64,000 nt of DNA from Pseudophaeobacter sp. EL27 (GCF_900313025.1 NZ_OMPQ01000002.1:248001-312000); one strand, 5' to 3'. Shown: positions 18,164 through 26,547, counted from the first letter of the stretch. The notes: generated from the sequence alone by a model not told the origin. Translations and numbers: made by a program.

Positions 18164-18273
18164 GTCAAAGCTCCAAAGCAGGGCAGATGGTAAAATGTTC
18201 CCCGCCTTCTAACCGTTTGGCCTCTTGGGGTGAACCGTCAACCTGTCACAGGTGGCGTTATCAGTCGTGGTAT

Positions 18274-18681
18274 TCAATCCCGGCGCGGCAACAAAGGCAC
18301 CCGACGCGCCAGATCTGATCGCATGAGCGCGGGCGAGAAATAATGTGCCATCACATTCGAGCTGAGCAGATCGTCATTCTCAGTCAAAAACTGCAAAGTA
18401 CTTTCATAGTCCTTGGCCGCCGCTCGTTCCGCCGTAAGGCTCAAGAAAGCCAGTGTGACAGTAGCATTGTATTTCTCCGGCACCCCCGCGGCCTCGGTCA
18501 GGGCGCGTAGTCCTCGCGCATAGATCGCCATGGCCTCAAAAACTTCATGACGGGTGATCATCTCATAAGCAACGCCCAGATGCGCACGATGGCTAAACCC
18601 TACAGGGCCCAGTGTCCCCGCACTCAGTTCTTGTGCCATCACGGCATAATCGCTGCGACCTTCGCTATTTGCACGACTCAT
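18274..18681 (-). CDS. Conserved hypothetical protein, helical, paired with an RHH-like gene
   Basis: A 135-residue, mostly helical soluble protein. It contains FSHRAHLGVAYEMI, YARGLRALTEAAG and YNATVTLAFLSL, a pattern I have seen in a widespread family of unknown function (FxHxxHxxxA...). The paired histidines could bind a metal. Its ATG overlaps the stop of the small upstream gene (4 bp, 18678-18681), so the two are translationally coupled. Toxin-antitoxin behaviour is conceivable but unsupported. Confidence 0.65.
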   Translation of the reverse strand: MSRANSEGRSDYAVMAQELSAGTLGPVGFSHRAHLGVAYEMITRHEVFEAMAIYARGLRALTEAAGVPEKYNATVTLAFLSLTAERAAAKDYESTLQFLTENDDLLSSNVMAHYFSPALMRSDLARRVPLLPRRD

Positions 18682-18926
18682 TTTGGATCCTCTCGCAGGC
18701 TGTGACTGTCCTCGGCGCGCAGGCTCAGATCATAGACACCACGCAGCGCTTCGATCTTCTTCAACGTTTCCTCAGAGAAGGGCGCCTTGCCCTCAAAGGC
18801 ATGCAGAACCGTGCCCTCGACCAGTTCCGCCACTGAGATATCTAGGTATTCCGCCAGCGCTTTCATGGTTTTCAACAGCCGCGTCTCCAGGCGCAGGCCA
18901 GTTTGAACCCGGGTGATTGCTTTCAT
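18678..18926 (-). CDS. Small ribbon-helix-helix-like protein
   Basis: 82 residues from ATG 18926; AGGAG lies 6 nt upstream, which favours it over ATG 18932. The N-terminal TGLRLETRLLKTMKALAEY followed by LDISVAELVEG has the strand-helix-helix pattern of ribbon-helix-helix DNA-binding or antitoxin proteins. The remainder (PFSEETLKKIEALRGVYDL) is helical. A perfect palindrome at 18967-18990 in its promoter region could be its own operator. It overlaps the downstream helical gene. Confidence 0.6.
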   Translation of the reverse strand: MKAITRVQTGLRLETRLLKTMKALAEYLDISVAELVEGTVLHAFEGKAPFSEETLKKIEALRGVYDLSLRAEDSHSLREDPK

Positions 18927-18966
18927 CAGCATCTCCTGTTCTGAAAGACAGACATAAAAAAATTAG

Positions 18967-18990
18967 ATCTTGGTATCAGGGTACCAAGAT
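18967..18990. promoter_or_regulatory. Palindromic operator candidate
   Basis: A perfect 9-bp inverted repeat, ATCTTGGTA (18967-18975) and TACCAAGAT (18982-18990), has a 6-nt centre and lies 41 bp upstream of the RHH-like gene. The TTGGTA-N6-TACCAA layout resembles a dimeric repressor site. The rest of 18991-19235 shows no recognisable gene or signal apart from the AAAGGA ribosome-binding site before 19236. Confidence 0.5.
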
Positions 18991-19235
18991 TGCCACCCTT
19001 CCATCAGACTCTGCCCCCTCCAGAACAGAGCCCCTGCCCGTTTCACCTTTCCCAAAATATACAATTCCCCAGCTCACTACCCTCACCGCCGCCCTGTTCT
19101 GCGCAGCTTTGGCGGCTGCCACCTCGCGACGGATCAAACGGGCGCCCCTGCTGATCTATCCGCATGTTTCGGGTCGATCACACAGCGGCACCTGCGGCAG
19201 GATCACTCCAGATCCATCCTCAAAAGGACACCACA

Positions 19236-19700
19236 ATGACCAAGATCACCGCCCTTTCCACCGAGATCACCCGACGGCTGCAAAACGGTGGGCTGGACGC
19301 CCATGGACAGCCGCCAGAGCGCGCCGTATCCGACGGCGGCGGCAATCCCTGTCGACACTGCCTGCGCCATATTCCCAAAGGGGCAGAAATGTTGATTCTG
19401 GCTCATCGCCCCTTTGACACCGCGCAGCCCTATGCCGAAACCGGGCCCATCTTCCTCTGCGCCGATCCCTGCACCCGTCACGACAGCGCCGCGCTGCCCG
19501 AGATGCTGACCAACGCACCCGACTATCTGATCAAGGGCTACAATGGCGAAGATCGCATCGTCTATGGCACTGGTATCGTGATCCCACAGGCCCAAATGAT
19601 GCAGCAGGCAAAAGCAATTCTGACAGACAAACGGGTCGCCTATGTCCATATCCGCTCTGCCCGCAACAATTGCTACCAAGCCCGCATCGACCGCGACTAG
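19236..19700 (+). CDS. DUF1203 domain-containing protein
   Basis: 154 residues from ATG 19236, which has AAAGGA 8 nt upstream. It matches the DUF1203 family of roughly 150-residue cytoplasmic proteins of unknown function. Typical features are the CRHCLRHIPKGAEMLILAHR segment, GPIFLCADPC and the C-terminal HIRSARNNCYQARI. Several conserved cysteines (CRHC, CADPC, NNC) suggest metal or redox chemistry. It is a single gene between the RHH-like pair and the IS element. Confidence 0.85.
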   Translation: MTKITALSTEITRRLQNGGLDAHGQPPERAVSDGGGNPCRHCLRHIPKGAEMLILAHRPFDTAQPYAETGPIFLCADPCTRHDSAALPEMLTNAPDYLIKGYNGEDRIVYGTGIVIPQAQMMQQAKAILTDKRVAYVHIRSARNNCYQARIDRD

Positions 19701-19714
19701 CGACGCCAATTGTT

Positions 19715-19725
19715 CCCCCCCCCCC
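19715..19725. repeat. Run of eleven C
   Basis: A C11 homopolymer lies between the DUF1203 stop and the IS element. Such runs are prone to slippage and to sequencing error, and two other homopolymers in the window coincide with frameshifts (53115-53121 and 53259-53263). Confidence 0.8.
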
Positions 19726-19736
19726 GAAACAACCAA

Positions 19737-20606
19737 CTAGGATCAGGACCTATTAAATTTCTTGCTACAGCCGCGCCTGCATGATTCAATTTTCCCTTAT
19801 AGGGGATACTATGAGCAATATTTACTGGTTGGCAGAAGGTCAAATGGTGCGGCTTCGGCCCTATTTCCCGAAGAGCCATGGAGTTCCACGCGTAGATGAT
19901 CGTCGCGTTTTGAGCGAAATTGTCTTCATCAATCGCAATGGTTTGCGCTGGTGTGATGCTCCTAAGGAGTATGGACCACATAAGACACTCTACAACCGTT
20001 GGAAACGGTGGAGCGACAGGGGGGGCTTTGCGCGCATCATGGTGGGGCTGGCTGCCGTAGCGCATGACAGCAAGACGATCTCGATTGACGCGACCTACCC
20101 CAGAGCACACCGCATGGCCTCAAGCATACGGGTCAAAAGAGGCGGGGCGTGGACGTCTGATCGGGCGGAGTTTGCAGGATCAAACACCCCGAAAACGGGC
20201 GGAATGAACACAAAGCTACATGCTGTGATCGACACAATAGGACGACCAATTCGGTTCTTCATGACAGCTGGTCAGGTGAGCGATTATACTAGAGCGAGAG
20301 CTCCTGTGAGTAGCCTGCCAGAAGCCGATTGGCTGCTCGGGGATCGTGGTCATGACGCGAATTGGTTCCGTGAAGCCCTTGTAGATATGGGCATAACGCC
20401 TTGCATCCCTGGCCGGAAGTCACGCGACAAAATCATCAAGTACGATAAGCGCTGCTACAAAAGGCGGAACCGGATTGAGACCATGTTTGGTCGTCTGAAA
20501 GACTGGCGTCGCGTGACTACTCGTTACGACAGATGCCCTAAGGTATTCCTCTCCGCCATCGCGCTCGCCGCAACCGTCATATTCTGGTTATGAGTCCTGA
20601 GCCTAG
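19737..20606 (+). mobile_element. IS5-family insertion sequence with CTAG target duplication
   Basis: The element spans 19741-20602 (862 bp) and is flanked on both sides by CTAG (19737-19740 and 20603-20606), consistent with the YTAR target preference of IS5-type elements. The ends are imperfect inverted repeats: GATCAGGACCTATT on the left against GCTCAGGACTCATA read inwards from the right. One transposase frame fills it. The intact ends and target duplication suggest a fairly recent insertion. Confidence 0.88.
19811..20593 (+). CDS. IS5-family transposase
   Basis: 260 residues from ATG 19811, with GGGGA upstream; ATG 19781 is also in frame. The N-terminus has PFFPKSHG-type and EYGPHKTLYNRWKRW motifs. 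DDE residues are present: Asp in SIDATY, Asp in LLGDRGHD and Glu in RRNRIETMFGRLKDWRR. Between the first Asp and TGGMNTKLHA, codons 20141-20190 read GGAWTSDRAEFAG..., while the family's usual GRGRLIGR is found one frame over at 20145-20168. Frame displacement plus an inserted stretch has scarred this region, so activity is uncertain. Confidence 0.9.
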   Translation: MSNIYWLAEGQMVRLRPYFPKSHGVPRVDDRRVLSEIVFINRNGLRWCDAPKEYGPHKTLYNRWKRWSDRGGFARIMVGLAAVAHDSKTISIDATYPRAHRMASSIRVKRGGAWTSDRAEFAGSNTPKTGGMNTKLHAVIDTIGRPIRFFMTAGQVSDYTRARAPVSSLPEADWLLGDRGHDANWFREALVDMGITPCIPGRKSRDKIIKYDKRCYKRRNRIETMFGRLKDWRRVTTRYDRCPKVFLSAIALAATVIFWL

Positions 20607-20918
20607 CCTCCAAGATCATTATTTCCCAATCACCCGGTTTTTTGTCATCACTTTCCAAGCTGTTTGAGCTGGACATCAAGTTTGTTGTCCCAAAATAGCC
20701 GCCTGCTTCTTAGAGTCGAGCATCCGGTCCCTTTTGATCCGCATTGCTACAAGCTTCATGGGCTCGCCCGGCGGGACAGATTCAGACGTCGGGCAGCTGT
20801 GCAACGCAACCGGCTTTGCAGGCAGGTTTAACCCCTCAGAACCTGCCCATCTCGTACGAGAAATCATGTAAATCTGCCGTCATTGTTGTGTTCAGTTTCG
20901 CGTTGGAACCTGTTCCTT
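20607..20918. other. Gene-poor stretch beside the IS, possible gene remnants
   Basis: This 312-bp region has no recognisable gene. On the minus strand a 63-codon frame (20676-20867) ends with a stop that overlaps an ATG (TGATG, 20674-20678). That ATG opens a second frame beginning MSSSNSLESDDKKPGDWE, which runs into the IS at 20602. Neither matches a family I know. The stretch lies downstream of the ABC ATPase gene, where a permease would be expected, so it may be debris left by a rearrangement. Confidence 0.35.
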
Positions 20919-21848
20919 TCAACCCGATTTGGTCAACGACAGGAAGACATCCTCCAGATCGGCCTCGGCGGTTTTGACGTCGCGGATGGAGATACCGGCG
21001 CCATGCACGGCTGCCAGAACCTCTTCGGCACTGGTGTCATTGCCGTGGTAGCGCAGCAGCACCGCGCCATCGTCACGCAGTTCTGAGGTAATACCCGCCC
21101 CCTGTGGCAGACTGGTCACCGGGCTGGCCGGGTGAACCACCATGGATTTGGCATCCAGACGCCCCAACAGATTGGCGGTGCTGTCACGCGCCACGACTTC
21201 CCCCTGGTCGATGATGGCGATCTCGTCGCACATCTCTTCGGCCTCTTCCAGATAATGGGTGGTCAGAATGATGGTCATGCCCTGCTGGTTCAGCTTGCGA
21301 ATGTTCTCCCAAAGCATCTGACGTAGCTCGATATCAACTCCGGCGGTGGGCTCGTCCAGCACCAGGATATGCGGGTGATGCACCAGCGCCTTGCCCAGCA
21401 AGAGCCGCCGCCGCATGCCCCCAGACAGAGTGCGCGCATAGGCCTGGGCCTTATCGGTCAGCCCGACCATTTCCAGGATCTCATCGCTGCGCCTTTGGGC
21501 CTTTGGCACGCCATATAGCCCCGCCTGCACTTCCAATGCGCCGCGCGGGGTGAAAAACGGATCAAGGTTCAGCTCCTGCGGCATGACGCCAATAGCGGCG
21601 CGGCTTTGGCGCGGGTTGGCGTCCTGATCAAAGCCCCAGATCGTTACCCGACCGGATGTCTTACGCACCAGACCCGCCATAATATTGATCATGGTGGACT
21701 TGCCCGCGCCATTTGGCCCCAGCAGACCAAAGACCGAGCCCCGCGGGATGGTGAGGTCAATCCCCTTGAGAGCCTGCTTTTCCGGTTGGCCTTTGGCGCC
21801 TTTGTAGGTTTTGCGCAAGCTTTCGATACGGATTGCATCATCTCTCAT
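20919..21848 (-). CDS. ABC transporter ATP-binding protein, ABC-2 exporter type
   Basis: 309 residues from ATG 21848, about ten residues before the ABC fold begins; further in-frame ATGs exist at 21875 and 21956. It resembles YadG/CcmA-type ATPases that energise ABC-2 exporters. It has Walker A GPNGAGKST, the Q-loop MPQELN, signature LSGGMRRRL, Walker B ILVLDEPTAGVD and the switch His in TTHYLEEAEE, all intact. The C-terminus is complete (DLEDVFLSL). No permease gene is adjacent: downstream lie the gene-poor stretch and the IS. Confidence 0.92.
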   Translation of the reverse strand: MRDDAIRIESLRKTYKGAKGQPEKQALKGIDLTIPRGSVFGLLGPNGAGKSTMINIMAGLVRKTSGRVTIWGFDQDANPRQSRAAIGVMPQELNLDPFFTPRGALEVQAGLYGVPKAQRRSDEILEMVGLTDKAQAYARTLSGGMRRRLLLGKALVHHPHILVLDEPTAGVDIELRQMLWENIRKLNQQGMTIILTTHYLEEAEEMCDEIAIIDQGEVVARDSTANLLGRLDAKSMVVHPASPVTSLPQGAGITSELRDDGAVLLRYHGNDTSAEEVLAAVHGAGISIRDVKTAEADLEDVFLSLTKSG

Positions 21849-21883
21849 AGCAGTACTTGCCCCCGGTTTTTGCATCAGACATA

Positions 21884-21898
21884 CATGGTTTAACCATG
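21884..21898. promoter_or_regulatory. Palindrome between divergent genes
   Basis: CATGGTT-T-AACCATG is a perfect 7-bp inverted repeat in the short region between the ABC ATPase and the zinc-finger gene. It is an operator candidate for one or both; no regulator is known from the window. Confidence 0.35.
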
Positions 21899-21930
21899 CG
21901 CCTAGCCGAAATTCATAAGGACCGCCAGCG

Positions 21931-22113
21931 ATGACTATTGAAGCGCCCGAAACCAAGATCGTTGAAACCTACCGCGTTGCCTGCGACGGCAGCGAAGGCG
22001 CATTGGGTCATCCCCGGGTTTACCTGCAGATCCCCGAGGCCGAGGGCTTTGTCGAATGCCCCTATTGCGACTGCAAATACATCCACAAAGACCACGTAGA
22101 GGCCGCCGCCTGA
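21931..22113 (+). CDS. Zinc-finger domain-containing protein (CHCC type)
   Basis: 60 residues of the CHCC zinc-finger family, which includes mitochondrial complex I subunit NDUFS6; bacterial members are small stand-alone proteins. It shows the conserved ACDG segment, GHPRVYLQI and VECPYCDCKYI, with the Cys/His ligands present. Length is typical. The following DUF2459 gene begins close to or overlapping its stop. In alphaproteobacteria it may accompany complex I, although no nuo gene is nearby. Confidence 0.88.
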   Translation: MTIEAPETKIVETYRVACDGSEGALGHPRVYLQIPEAEGFVECPYCDCKYIHKDHVEAAA

Positions 22114-22805
22114 CCACCCGGCTGAGCCTGGTCAAGAAATTGGCAAGAGCCCTGCTTTTGCCAATTGGATTGATCACGGCCTATTGCCTTGCAGCTGTCT
22201 TGGGCGCGGTGATCCCTTCCGGATCGGCAAAGATACCCGCGACTGCGCGCAGCCATCAGGTTCTGCTGGTTGCTGGCCCTATTCACTATGATTTTTTGCT
22301 GCCATTGGATGCGCAAACGCGCGCGCAGTTTGGTTTTCTGCAGGCCAGCGGACTACCCGTGAACCATCTGAACGCGCGCTGGCTGGTGATTGGCTGGGGC
22401 GCCCACGGCTTTTACACCACAGAGCGCTATCAGGAGTTGACGCCGTCAACCCTGCTGAAGGCGACCTTTGGTGACCGCTCCGTGATGCGCGCCGAGGTTC
22501 TGGGGCACCAGGCCAACCTGCCAGACTTACCTAGCCTCCAGTTTGATGATGCGGAATACGAGGCCTTTCTTTTGGCCATTGCCGACAGTTTTGAACGACC
22601 CGAAAGAGCGCCCGTGCGAAGCCTGGATGTACCCGGCTTCACTCCGGGCGATCGGTTCTATGCCGCCAAGGGACAGTTTCACCTGTTTCGCACTTGCAAT
22701 ACCTGGGTCTCCCGCATGATCCGGGCCTCAGGCCGTCGTTTTGGCATTTGGACGCCCTTACCCTATTCCGTTAGCCTCTCCCAATGGCTCTATTTGAAGG
22801 AATAG
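22056..22805 (+). CDS. DUF2459 domain-containing membrane-anchored protein
   Basis: Up to 249 residues. A basic N-terminus (KKLARALLL) precedes a single hydrophobic segment, then a periplasmic domain with HQVLLVAGPIHYDF, WLVIGWGAHGFYTT and FHLFRTCNTWVSRMI, the hallmarks of the DUF2459/TIGR02117 family, which has a conserved Cys in TCNTW. The only ATG lies at 22056, inside the zinc-finger gene; a non-ATG start near 22110 would avoid the 58-bp overlap and is perhaps likelier. Function is unknown. Confidence 0.75.
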   Translation: MPLLRLQIHPQRPRRGRRLTTRLSLVKKLARALLLPIGLITAYCLAAVLGAVIPSGSAKIPATARSHQVLLVAGPIHYDFLLPLDAQTRAQFGFLQASGLPVNHLNARWLVIGWGAHGFYTTERYQELTPSTLLKATFGDRSVMRAEVLGHQANLPDLPSLQFDDAEYEAFLLAIADSFERPERAPVRSLDVPGFTPGDRFYAAKGQFHLFRTCNTWVSRMIRASGRRFGIWTPLPYSVSLSQWLYLKE

Positions 22806-22863
22806 GGCAACTCTGCTTTCCCTATGCGCTGGCCCCCTGCCCCAAACTGGCTATGCTGCCGAG

Positions 22864-23349
22864 ATGACCCAGTTGCTGATCATTTATCATTCCCGCACCG
22901 GTGGCACGCGCCAGATGGCCGAGGCCGCCTATCAGACTGCACAGACGGAAGGCCCCACCCGGTTGCTAGAGGCCTCAGAGGCTCAGCCGCAGGATCTGCT
23001 AGCAGCAGGGGGATACATCTTCTGCGCGCCGGAGAATCTGGCTGCCCTCTCTGGTCAGATGAAGGAGTTCTTTGACCGCTGTTATTACCCGGTACTGGGG
23101 CAGATCGAAGGACGGGCCTATGCACAGATGATCTGCGCTGGTTCAGATGGCACCAATGCCGCCCGCCAATTGGCCCGTATTGCAACGGGCTGGCGCCTGA
23201 AAGAGGTGCAGCCGCCATTGATCCTTTGTACCCATGCCCAGACGCCAGAGGCGATCCTGGCAGAAAAACATCTCTCTGCGGTTCAGCTGGAGCCCTGCGC
23301 CGATTTGGGCCAAGCCATGGGAGCAGGCCTCACCATGGGAATGTTTTGA
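22864..23349 (+). CDS. Flavodoxin family protein/NAD(P)H-dependent oxidoreductase
   Basis: 161 residues with a flavodoxin-like fold. The N-terminal LLIIYHSRTGGTRQMAEA is the FMN-phosphate-binding loop after the first strand, followed by the GYIFCAPENLAALSGQMKEF loop, which is typical of NADPH-dependent FMN reductases. It is probably a soluble oxidoreductase with unknown substrate. It starts 58 bp after DUF2459 and ends about 130 bp before polA, all in the same direction. Confidence 0.85.
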   Translation: MTQLLIIYHSRTGGTRQMAEAAYQTAQTEGPTRLLEASEAQPQDLLAAGGYIFCAPENLAALSGQMKEFFDRCYYPVLGQIEGRAYAQMICAGSDGTNAARQLARIATGWRLKEVQPPLILCTHAQTPEAILAEKHLSAVQLEPCADLGQAMGAGLTMGMF

Positions 23350-23476
23350 CAAGTGCACCCATTGCCCCATCCTCCCTCTCTGTGAAACTGGCCAAACGGC
23401 AATTGCTCTTGCCCGCCAGATCACCGATAACCGGAAACGGAACACGAACGAATTTCCCAGGGGAGCGCGACGGGCC

Positions 23477-26284
23477 ATGAGCGAGAGTAAATTCGGCAAA
23501 GGCTGCCATCTGCATCTGATTGATGGTTCTGCCTTTATCTTTCGGGCCTATCACGCACTGCCGCCCCTGACGCGAAAGTCGGACGGGCTGCCGATTGGCG
23601 CCGTGGCCGGGTTCTGCAACATGCTGCACCGCTACGTCGAGGGCAACACCGGTCCCGATGCGCCGACCCATGTGGCGGTGATCTTTGACCATTCCGGCAA
23701 AAGCTTCCGCAATGACATGTACGACCTCTACAAAGCCAACCGTCCGCCAGCGCCCGAAGATCTGCGCCCGCAGTTTCCGCTGACCCGCGACGCCACCCGC
23801 GCCTTTAATATCGCCTGCAAAGAGGTCGAAGGCTTTGAGGCCGATGACATCATCGCCACCCTCGCCCATCAGGCCCGCGACGCCGGCGGGCGCTGCACTA
23901 TCATCTCCTCGGATAAGGACCTGATGCAGCTGGTCGGCGGCGGCGTTGAAATGCTGGATGCGATGAAGAACAAGCGCATCGACAGTGATGGGGTACACGA
24001 GAAATTTGGCGTTGGCCCCGACCGGGTGGTGGATGTGCAGGCTCTGGCGGGCGATAGCGTCGACAACGTGCCCGGTGCGCCTGGCATCGGCATCAAGACT
24101 GCTGCCCTGTTGATCAATGAATATGGCTCGCTCGAAGAACTGCTGGACCGCGCCGAAGAGATAAAGCAGCCCAAACGCCGCCAGACCCTGATCGAGAAAC
24201 GCGATCAGATTGAGATGTCCAAACGCCTGGTGCAGCTGGACTGCGCCATGGATCTGGATTTCACCATCGAGGATCTCGAAGTTCTGGACCCGGACCCTGA
24301 AGTGCTGCTGGGCTTCCTGTCTGAGATGGAATTCCGCACCCTGACCAAACGCCTGGCCGACCAGCTGGGTCTCGATGCCCCTGCCATCCCCGAGGCCAGT
24401 GCCTCTGGTGGCTCAGCCACAACAGAAGCCCCGGCAGCGGTACCTTTTGATGCCGAAAAATATGAGTGCATCAGCGATGCGACAGGCCTGCAGGAATGGA
24501 TCGACCAGGTCTATGAGCGGGGCTATGTGGCGGTAGATACCGAAACCACCGGCTTGGATGCAATGGTGGTGGATCTGGTGGGTGTGTCGCTTTGTGTTGA
24601 CCCCGGTTCAGCCTGCTATGTTCCGCTGACGCATAAACAAGGCGGCGATGATCTCTTTGGCGGCGAAGGGCTGGCCGAAGGTCAGATGCCGCTGGAGCAG
24701 GCCCTGACGATGCTGAAGCCAATGCTGGAAGATCCGGCGGTGCTCAAAATCGGCCAGAACATGAAATATGACGCCAAGATCCTGCATCGTTACGGCATTG
24801 ATGTGGCGCCGATCGACGACACCATGTTGATGTCCTATGCGCTGCACGCGGGTGAGCATAACCACGGCATGGATATCCTGTCGGAGCGCTATCTCGACCA
24901 TAAACCAATCCCAATCAAACCGCTCTTGGGCACTGGCAAATCCGCCATCACCTTTGACCGGGTGCCCCTTGCCGACGCCGTGCCCTATGCCGCAGAGGAT
25001 GCCGATATCACCCTGCGCCTGTGGCAACACTTCAAGCCCGAACTGCATCAACGACAGGTAACGGTGGTCTATGAAACGCTGGAGCGCCCGCTGGTACCCG
25101 TGCTGGCGCAAATGGAGCGCAACGGCATCAAGGTCGACCGCGACACGCTCAGCCGTATGTCCAATGCCTTTGCCCAGAAAATGGCCGGGCTGGAGGATGA
25201 GATTCACGAACTGGCCGGCCAGCCCTTCAATGTCGGCTCGCCGAAACAGCTGGGCGAGATCCTGTTTGACAAGCTGGAGCTGCCCGGCGGCAAAAAAGGC
25301 AAGACCGGCGCCTATGCCACCGGTGCCGACATCCTCGAGGATCTGGCCACCGAACATGCTCTGCCGGGACTGGTGCTGGACTGGCGCCAGCTGAGCAAAC
25401 TGAAATCCACCTACACAGATGCGCTGCAGGACCATATCAATCCAGAGACTGGCCGGGTGCATACCTCCTATATTCAGACCGGGGCCAATACCGGCCGCAT
25501 GGCCTCGTCGGATCCCAACCTGCAGAACATTCCCGTCCGCTCCGAAGAAGGTCGCCGCATCCGGGAGGCCTTTGTGGCGGAAGAGGGCAATGTGCTGCTG
25601 TCGCTCGACTACAGCCAGATCGAACTGCGCATACTGGCCCATGTGGCCGGGATTGACGCGCTGAAAGCCGCCTTTGCCGCCGGTCAGGATATTCACGCCA
25701 TGACTGCTTCAGAGATGTTCGACGTGCCGCTGGATCAGATGACCTCGGATATTCGCCGACAGGCCAAGGCGATCAACTTTGGCGTCATCTACGGGATTTC
25801 CGGCTTTGGTCTGGCCCGCAATCTGCGCATCCCGCGGGCCGAGGCCCAGGGCTTTATCGACCGCTACTTTGAGCGCTTCCCAGGCATCCGTACCTATATG
25901 GATCAGACTGTGGAATTCGCCAAAGAGCACGGCTATGTGCAGACCCTGTTTGGCCGCAAGATCCACACGCCCGAGATAGCAGCCAAAGGCCCGCGCGCCG
26001 GCTTTGCCAAACGCGCCGCTATTAATGCGCCGATCCAGGGCACGGCTGCCGATGTGATCCGGCGCGCCATGGTGCGGATGCCCCAGGCCATCGCCCATCT
26101 GCCTGCCCGCATGCTGCTGCAGGTGCACGATGAACTGCTGTTCGAAGTGCCCGAAGCAGCCGTGGAAGAAACCATCGAGACGGCCCGCCAAGTCATGGAA
26201 AACGCCGCGGATCCAGCGGTACATCTGGACGTGAAACTCAGCGTCGACGCAGGACAGGGCAGCAACTGGGCCGAAGCCCATTAG
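23477..26284 (+). CDS. polA: DNA polymerase I
   Basis: 935 residues from ATG 23477, with GGGAG upstream. The 5'-3' exonuclease begins with HLHLIDGSAFIFRAYHALP. The 3'-5' exonuclease at about 340-530 keeps its acidic residues (VDTETTGLD, QNMKYDAK, AAEDADIT), so proofreading looks intact. The polymerase motifs are A LDYSQIELRILAH, B RRQAKAINFGVIYGIS and C QVHDELLFEV. It acts in Okazaki fragment processing and excision repair. It is followed by a large structured intergenic repeat and is convergent with DUF2798. Confidence 0.98.
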   Translation: MSESKFGKGCHLHLIDGSAFIFRAYHALPPLTRKSDGLPIGAVAGFCNMLHRYVEGNTGPDAPTHVAVIFDHSGKSFRNDMYDLYKANRPPAPEDLRPQFPLTRDATRAFNIACKEVEGFEADDIIATLAHQARDAGGRCTIISSDKDLMQLVGGGVEMLDAMKNKRIDSDGVHEKFGVGPDRVVDVQALAGDSVDNVPGAPGIGIKTAALLINEYGSLEELLDRAEEIKQPKRRQTLIEKRDQIEMSKRLVQLDCAMDLDFTIEDLEVLDPDPEVLLGFLSEMEFRTLTKRLADQLGLDAPAIPEASASGGSATTEAPAAVPFDAEKYECISDATGLQEWIDQVYERGYVAVDTETTGLDAMVVDLVGVSLCVDPGSACYVPLTHKQGGDDLFGGEGLAEGQMPLEQALTMLKPMLEDPAVLKIGQNMKYDAKILHRYGIDVAPIDDTMLMSYALHAGEHNHGMDILSERYLDHKPIPIKPLLGTGKSAITFDRVPLADAVPYAAEDADITLRLWQHFKPELHQRQVTVVYETLERPLVPVLAQMERNGIKVDRDTLSRMSNAFAQKMAGLEDEIHELAGQPFNVGSPKQLGEILFDKLELPGGKKGKTGAYATGADILEDLATEHALPGLVLDWRQLSKLKSTYTDALQDHINPETGRVHTSYIQTGANTGRMASSDPNLQNIPVRSEEGRRIREAFVAEEGNVLLSLDYSQIELRILAHVAGIDALKAAFAAGQDIHAMTASEMFDVPLDQMTSDIRRQAKAINFGVIYGISGFGLARNLRIPRAEAQGFIDRYFERFPGIRTYMDQTVEFAKEHGYVQTLFGRKIHTPEIAAKGPRAGFAKRAAINAPIQGTAADVIRRAMVRMPQAIAHLPARMLLQVHDELLFEVPEAAVEETIETARQVMENAADPAVHLDVKLSVDAGQGSNWAEAH

Positions 26285-26295
26285 GCAATCCTGTG

Positions 26296-26377
26296 CGGGG
26301 GGCTCCCGCCCGTCTCGGAACAATCAAAGATTGGTCCTCCCCCGTCGGGGGTGGCGCCGCGCTGACGCGCGGCGCGG
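26296..26377 (+). repeat. Intergenic repeat family, copy B-forward
   Basis: Starts GGGGGGCTCCCGCCCGTC, then the variable hairpin CAATC-aaa-GATTG (26321-26333), a C-rich arm and the hairpin CGCCGCGC-tga-CGCGCGGCG. It faces the inverted copy at 26548-26628. The 170 bp in between is itself palindromic: CAGTGCC / GGCACTG, CCGAGT / ACTCGG and TCAAGGGC / GCCCTTGA nest inside each other. The whole 26285-26681 interval contains no gene. Confidence 0.75.
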
Positions 26378-26496
26378 CAGTGCCAAATCGCAACCCATCC
26401 TCCGAGTTGGTCCGATTCGGGTCAAGGGCGGCAGAGCCGCCGCGCCCTGCGCGGCTTGCCCTTGAGGCGACTCGGACTGTTGTGACGCTGGCACTG

Positions 26497-26547
26497 GTGC
26501 TTTAGGGCAAACCTGCCCCTGAAGCACCTCTCAGCAGCTCTTTTTTT
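26497..26547 (+). terminator. Probable terminator downstream of polA
   Basis: The hairpin GTGCTTtaGGGCA / TGCCCctGAAGCAC (26497-26527) is followed after a short spacer by T7 (26541-26547). It lies between the two head-to-head repeat copies and would stop rightward transcription from polA. Confidence 0.6.

Noticed and set aside
18991-19235. Plus-strand frame from 18917 into the DUF1203 leader
   Set aside because: It crosses the palindromic operator, has no ribosome-binding site, and reads Ser/Pro/Arg-rich sequence without family features.
19203-19736. 177-codon frame antisense to DUF1203
   Set aside because: It mirrors the DUF1203 gene on the other strand and its sequence is low-complexity Val/Ala/Asp typical of antisense shadow frames.
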